Shown here piece by piece: positions 5,592 through 8,419 of a DNA stretch of 8,419 nt. Below the pieces are notes generated by a model that had not been told where the DNA came from, did no database searches, and saw nothing but the letters and a program-made list of their open reading frames with translations. Each line of letters starts with the position of its first letter. Position 1 is the stretch's first letter. The DNA comes from Clostridiales bacterium. GTDB taxonomy: Bacteria; Bacillota; Clostridia; Lutisporales; Lutisporaceae. A program made the position numbers and the translations under genes. The DNA lies in assembly GCA_012522255.1 (NCBI GenBank), contig JAAYKT010000150.1, positions 1 through 8,419 on the forward strand, read 5' to 3'.

Positions 5592-6317
5592 TTAATTTTT
5601 GGGACCCTTATCCATACGGTCTATATTATCTACATCAATCAATGGTATAAGTTTTTTCCCCTTTTCAACAAAAAGCTCTGTTCTTTCTATTTTGTACCTT
5701 ATTATTTTAATATTTATATATTCTTCAAAGGCTTTTATTATAAGTTCCGGTTTTAAATTTGCCGCACTCCCGGAAAACACTATGCAATCTATCTCAAAAT
5801 TTTTCTCTGTTATGTCTGTTCCTATTTCTTTTATCAGTGGTTTTATATCAACTTCAGTCACTTTATTCTTTTTAAATTGCACTTTTTTAGCATAAATATT
5901 TGATTGATTTATAAAGTTATCGAATCCATTCTTTATAGCTGTCGTATTTTCTCCGTCAAATCTTATATTTATATTATATCGGCCATGGCTTACAATTGAC
6001 ATCGCCGGTTTTGCATTATCCTTTAACTGTCTTATATCAATCAATTCAATGCCTTTTGGAAGGTTTTTATCTAATTTGTTTTTTATTTCTTCCGGTTCTA
6101 AATCATCATTTATTTTAACATCCATATATTCGCCTATACTTGATATGCCCAATCCCAGCGCTTGTGCAAAGGACATTTCGGGATGTGGATTAAAACCCCC
6201 TGAGTATACCATTGGCAGTTTCGCCCTCTTCATTGACCTCTGAAATGTCCTAACAAGATCTAAATGCGATATAAATATGCTTTCGTTTACTTTTTTAAAT
6301 TTTATCCTTACATTCAT
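5592..6317 (-). CDS. TIGR03936 / DUF2344 radical SAM-associated protein
   Basis: A 241-residue protein that matches the family known only by its link to TIGR03960 radical SAM proteins. In some bacteria the two are fused into one chain. The conserved N-terminal block is clear: FISHLDLVRTFQRSMKRA at about 15-32, then the YSGGFNPHP motif and the GEYMD segment near 62-66. The rest is poorly conserved and lysine-rich. No signal peptide or membrane segment is seen. The start is the ATG at 6315-6317, six bases after AAGGTGG (6324-6330); the upstream in-frame ATG at 6321-6323 directly abuts that site. The gene lies between its radical SAM partner and rng. No reaction is established for it; a role in RNA modification or processing is only an inference from these neighbours. 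Confidence 0.88.
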   Translation of the reverse strand: MNVRIKFKKVNESIFISHLDLVRTFQRSMKRAKLPMVYSGGFNPHPEMSFAQALGLGISSIGEYMDVKINDDLEPEEIKNKLDKNLPKGIELIDIRQLKDNAKPAMSIVSHGRYNINIRFDGENTTAIKNGFDNFINQSNIYAKKVQFKKNKVTEVDIKPLIKEIGTDITEKNFEIDCIVFSGSAANLKPELIIKAFEEYINIKIIRYKIERTELFVEKGKKLIPLIDVDNIDRMDKGPKN

Positions 6318-6362
6318 ATACATCCACCTTTTTTGCAGTTATATAATATAGTCTTTTCCATT

Positions 6363-8162
6363 CTACTCCATCGTCCTTGTGGTTTCTTCCTTATAAGCTT
6401 TTCTATATTCATTTTTTAAAAACTTTTTTGTCACACCAATATCAATATGGTCCCATGGCAATATCTCATTCGTGTCCCTTTTTCGCAAGGCATAAAATTC
6501 AGGGGCTATACCGCATTGGTTAAATGCATCTTCCCAAATCTTATATTTAAATTGCTGCTCCCAGCTGTCAAACCTACATCCTAACTCCCAAGCCTTTATC
6601 AAGGCCTTGCCCAGTCTTCTGTCGCCTCTTGCAAGCACAGCCTCCAAAAAGCTTGTGTTTGGATTATGCCAACTGAGCTTAATTCCCTTCCTTTTTATTA
6701 GTTTTTGCAGATACCTTTGTTTTTGTCTTAACAACTCAATTGTATTCTGGGATTCCCATTGAAAAGGTGTGAAAGGTTTTGGTACGAACGAGGAAATGCT
6801 GATTGATATATTAGCACTTTTCCCTCGCAGTTCTTTTGGTGTCTGATAGTATTTATCCAATACTTTATTGCCAAGCTCCGCTATACTCTCTATATCTTCC
6901 ATCGTTTCTGTCGGCAGCCCTATCATAAAATATAACTTTATACTGCTATATCCCGATTCAAACGCGGCTTTTACGGATTCCATTAAATCTTCTTCTGTTA
7001 CGTTTTTATTAATAACATCTCTTAGCCTTTGAGTGCCGGCCTCCGGTGCAAAGGTTAATCCTGATTTTCTGACTTTTTGCACATTATCCAACAGTTTCAA
7101 TGTAAATGAATCTATCCTTAAAGAAGGTAGGGAAAGGCTAACTCTGTCTTTTTCGTGTTTTGAAACCAATTTTTCTGTCAGTTCATCAAGCTGAGAATAA
7201 TCACCGGTCGATAAAGAGGACAGAGAAATTTCATCATACCCGGTATTGTCCAAAAGGCATTGAGCCGAATCTAAAAGTTCTCCTACTTCTCTTTCCCTCA
7301 CAGGCCTATAGACCATACCTGCTTGACAAAATCTGCAGCCTCTGGTGCAACCTCTGAAAATCTCTAAAATTATCCTGTCATGAACTATGTCAATAGAAGG
7401 CACAATCATTTTATCCGGAAAGTAAGAGCCGGCTAACTTCTTTAGAATTCTCCTGCTTATTTTTTTAGGCACCATTTCTTTTATGGGTAAAATGTCATTT
7501 ATTGTGTCATCCTCATTGTAATCAATATCATAAAAAGAAGGTATATAGATACCTTTTATATCGGCTATTTCATCCAAAAAACTTACTTTTGGTTTACCGC
7601 TGTTTTTCCAAGTTCTATATAACCCCATTATTTCAAGAATAATTTCTTCCCCATCACCTAATACAAAGAAATCCACTATATAACTTAAAGGTTCAGGATT
7701 ATATGCGCAGGGGCCACCGGCAATAACAAAAGGATAATCCTCTTTTCTTTCGCTTGATAAAATCGGTATTCCTGCCAAATCTAACATATTTATTATATTG
7801 GTATAGCTCATTTCATATTGAAGAGTAAATCCAACAAAATCAAAATCATCTATGTAATCCTTTGTTTCCAACGTGAATAATTTTATATTTTCTTTTCTCA
7901 TCAGCTTTTCCATGTCAATCCAAGGTGCAAATACTCGTTCGCAATAAATGCCTGTCTGGTCATTTAACAAATGATACAGTATCTTCATTCCTAAATGGGA
8001 CATGCCAATTTCGTAAATATCCGGAAAGCAAAAAGCAAATCTTATTTCGATATCCTCCGGGTTTTTATTAACACTGTTCCACTCTGCACCCACATACCTG
8101 CCGGGTTTTTCGATCCTGGGCAGCAGTTCCTCAAACAGGTAATCCTTTATATTGTTTTTCAA
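6363..8162 (-). CDS. TIGR03960-type radical SAM protein, function unknown
   Basis: A 599-residue cytoplasmic protein of the uncharacterised TIGR03960 family. An N-terminal region (about 40-185) resembles the B12-binding fold found ahead of many radical SAM domains, with segments such as EIGMSHLGMKIL, AGGPCAYNPEP and LGDGEE. The radical SAM core follows, with the 4Fe-4S motif CTRGCRFC (Cys272, Cys276, Cys279) and later FAPEAGTQRLRDVINK. The C-terminal part has the typical LPWDHID and KKFL segments. It stops at YKEETTRTME, where many homologues, as I recall them, go on to a cysteine-rich tail. The start is the TTG at 8160-8162, seven bases after a GGAGG site (8170-8174). Its partner, the DUF2344 protein, follows about 45 bases downstream. 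The family is assured; the substrate is unknown. Confidence 0.93.
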   Translation of the reverse strand: MKNNIKDYLFEELLPRIEKPGRYVGAEWNSVNKNPEDIEIRFAFCFPDIYEIGMSHLGMKILYHLLNDQTGIYCERVFAPWIDMEKLMRKENIKLFTLETKDYIDDFDFVGFTLQYEMSYTNIINMLDLAGIPILSSERKEDYPFVIAGGPCAYNPEPLSYIVDFFVLGDGEEIILEIMGLYRTWKNSGKPKVSFLDEIADIKGIYIPSFYDIDYNEDDTINDILPIKEMVPKKISRRILKKLAGSYFPDKMIVPSIDIVHDRIILEIFRGCTRGCRFCQAGMVYRPVREREVGELLDSAQCLLDNTGYDEISLSSLSTGDYSQLDELTEKLVSKHEKDRVSLSLPSLRIDSFTLKLLDNVQKVRKSGLTFAPEAGTQRLRDVINKNVTEEDLMESVKAAFESGYSSIKLYFMIGLPTETMEDIESIAELGNKVLDKYYQTPKELRGKSANISISISSFVPKPFTPFQWESQNTIELLRQKQRYLQKLIKRKGIKLSWHNPNTSFLEAVLARGDRRLGKALIKAWELGCRFDSWEQQFKYKIWEDAFNQCGIAPEFYALRKRDTNEILPWDHIDIGVTKKFLKNEYRKAYKEETTRTME

Positions 8163-8239
8163 ATGTAAGCCTCCATCTTCAAAAATTCTTTACAATCTTT
8201 AGTTTGATAATACTGTTAACACACATGCTGTCTTATTCA

Positions 8240-8268
8240 ATTTTATGAGAGTTCTCGGTAAATGTCCA
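8240..8268 (-). promoter_or_regulatory. Sigma-A type promoter for the radical SAM-DUF2344-rng group
   Basis: On the minus strand TGGACA (8263-8268, 5/6 match) and TAAAAT (8240-8245, 5/6 match) are exactly 17 bases apart in the gap after the preceding gene. The start would be near 8233, leaving about 70 bases of leader before the TTG at 8162. No hairpin or terminator is visible in the rest of the 121-base gap. Confidence 0.6.
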
Positions 8269-8283
8269 TAATTAATCCATAAA

Positions 8284-8419
8284 TCAGAAAATATCCTCAA
8301 TTCTGCCATAATATCCCTTTATTAAAAATCCATTTATTATATCTGCTTCACTTAACCTGACGTAATTTTTTTTAAGTTCATCATATACGCTTATTTCGCA
8401 TACATTTCCGGGACTAAAC
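8284..8419 (-). CDS. 3' end of an unidentified gene, possibly SpoIVFB-like M50 protease
   Basis: Only one minus-strand frame stays open from the right edge, giving about 44 codons before a TGA at 8284-8286; the other two frames are stopped early. The visible C-terminus contains ISVYDELKKNYVRLSEADII and ends in GRIEDIF. This looks like the last strand-helix unit of a CBS-type domain, in which a variable loop is followed by an acidic E-x-DII stretch. In many Clostridia the gene before this radical SAM gene encodes an M50 membrane metalloprotease that ends in such a domain. The product name rests on that neighbourhood and a weak resemblance only; the coding call itself is firmer. Confidence 0.5.
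   Translation of the reverse strand, partial: FSPGNVCEISVYDELKKNYVRLSEADIINGFLIKGYYGRIEDIF

Noticed and set aside
6318..6362. TATATTATATAA-like sequence between the radical SAM and DUF2344 genes as a promoter
   Set aside because: No -35 box lies at a suitable distance, and the gap is short enough for a shared transcript.
1..8419. Mobile element, CRISPR array, phage or defence island
   Set aside because: No transposase, integrase, regularly spaced repeats, terminal inverted repeats or defence domains were seen on either strand; the gene order is an ordinary Clostridia chromosomal arrangement.

Overview
The window looks like a piece of chromosome from a low-GC Firmicute, most likely a member of the Clostridia. 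The reasons are the AT-rich composition, strong Shine-Dalgarno sequences of the AGGAGG(TGA) type, sigma-A style promoters with 17-base spacers, an L27 protein with a cleavable N-terminal extension beside the Prp protease, and the gene order radical SAM / DUF2344 / rng / rplU / prp / rpmA / obgE, which is typical of Clostridia. All convincing genes lie on the minus strand, so transcription runs from the right end of the window to the left. No tRNA, rRNA, CRISPR array, transposon or prophage is visible.

Right part (8419 to 4074): the 3' end of an unidentified gene, possibly a membrane metalloprotease ending in a CBS-like tail, stops at 8284. A 121-base gap follows with a good promoter (8240-8268). 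Three closely spaced genes come next: a TIGR03960-type radical SAM protein, its usual partner, a TIGR03936/DUF2344 protein, and ribonuclease G. The first two have no established function; ribonuclease G processes and degrades RNA.

Middle part (4073 to 2881): a near-consensus promoter (3946-3974) and an L21 leader RNA precede rplU (L21), prp (the protease that trims L27) and rpmA (L27). A textbook rho-independent terminator at 2881-2909 closes this unit. It makes two 50S proteins together with the enzyme that matures one of them.

Left part (2880 to 1): obgE, a GTPase of 50S assembly and growth control, follows the terminator behind a 120-base AT-rich leader. A 202-base gap with a separate promoter then leads to an L-fucose/L-arabinose isomerase-like protein of unknown substrate, the one accessory-looking gene. 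The left edge appears to cut through a terminator hairpin.

Most of the window is conserved housekeeping DNA, and I do not see a previously undescribed system. The points most worth following are the uncharacterised radical SAM/DUF2344 pair, whose radical SAM member seems to lack its usual cysteine-rich tail, the orphan isomerase-like gene with a 20-base in-frame direct repeat, and several start codons that need correcting because in-frame GTG triplets lie inside or next to Shine-Dalgarno sequences.
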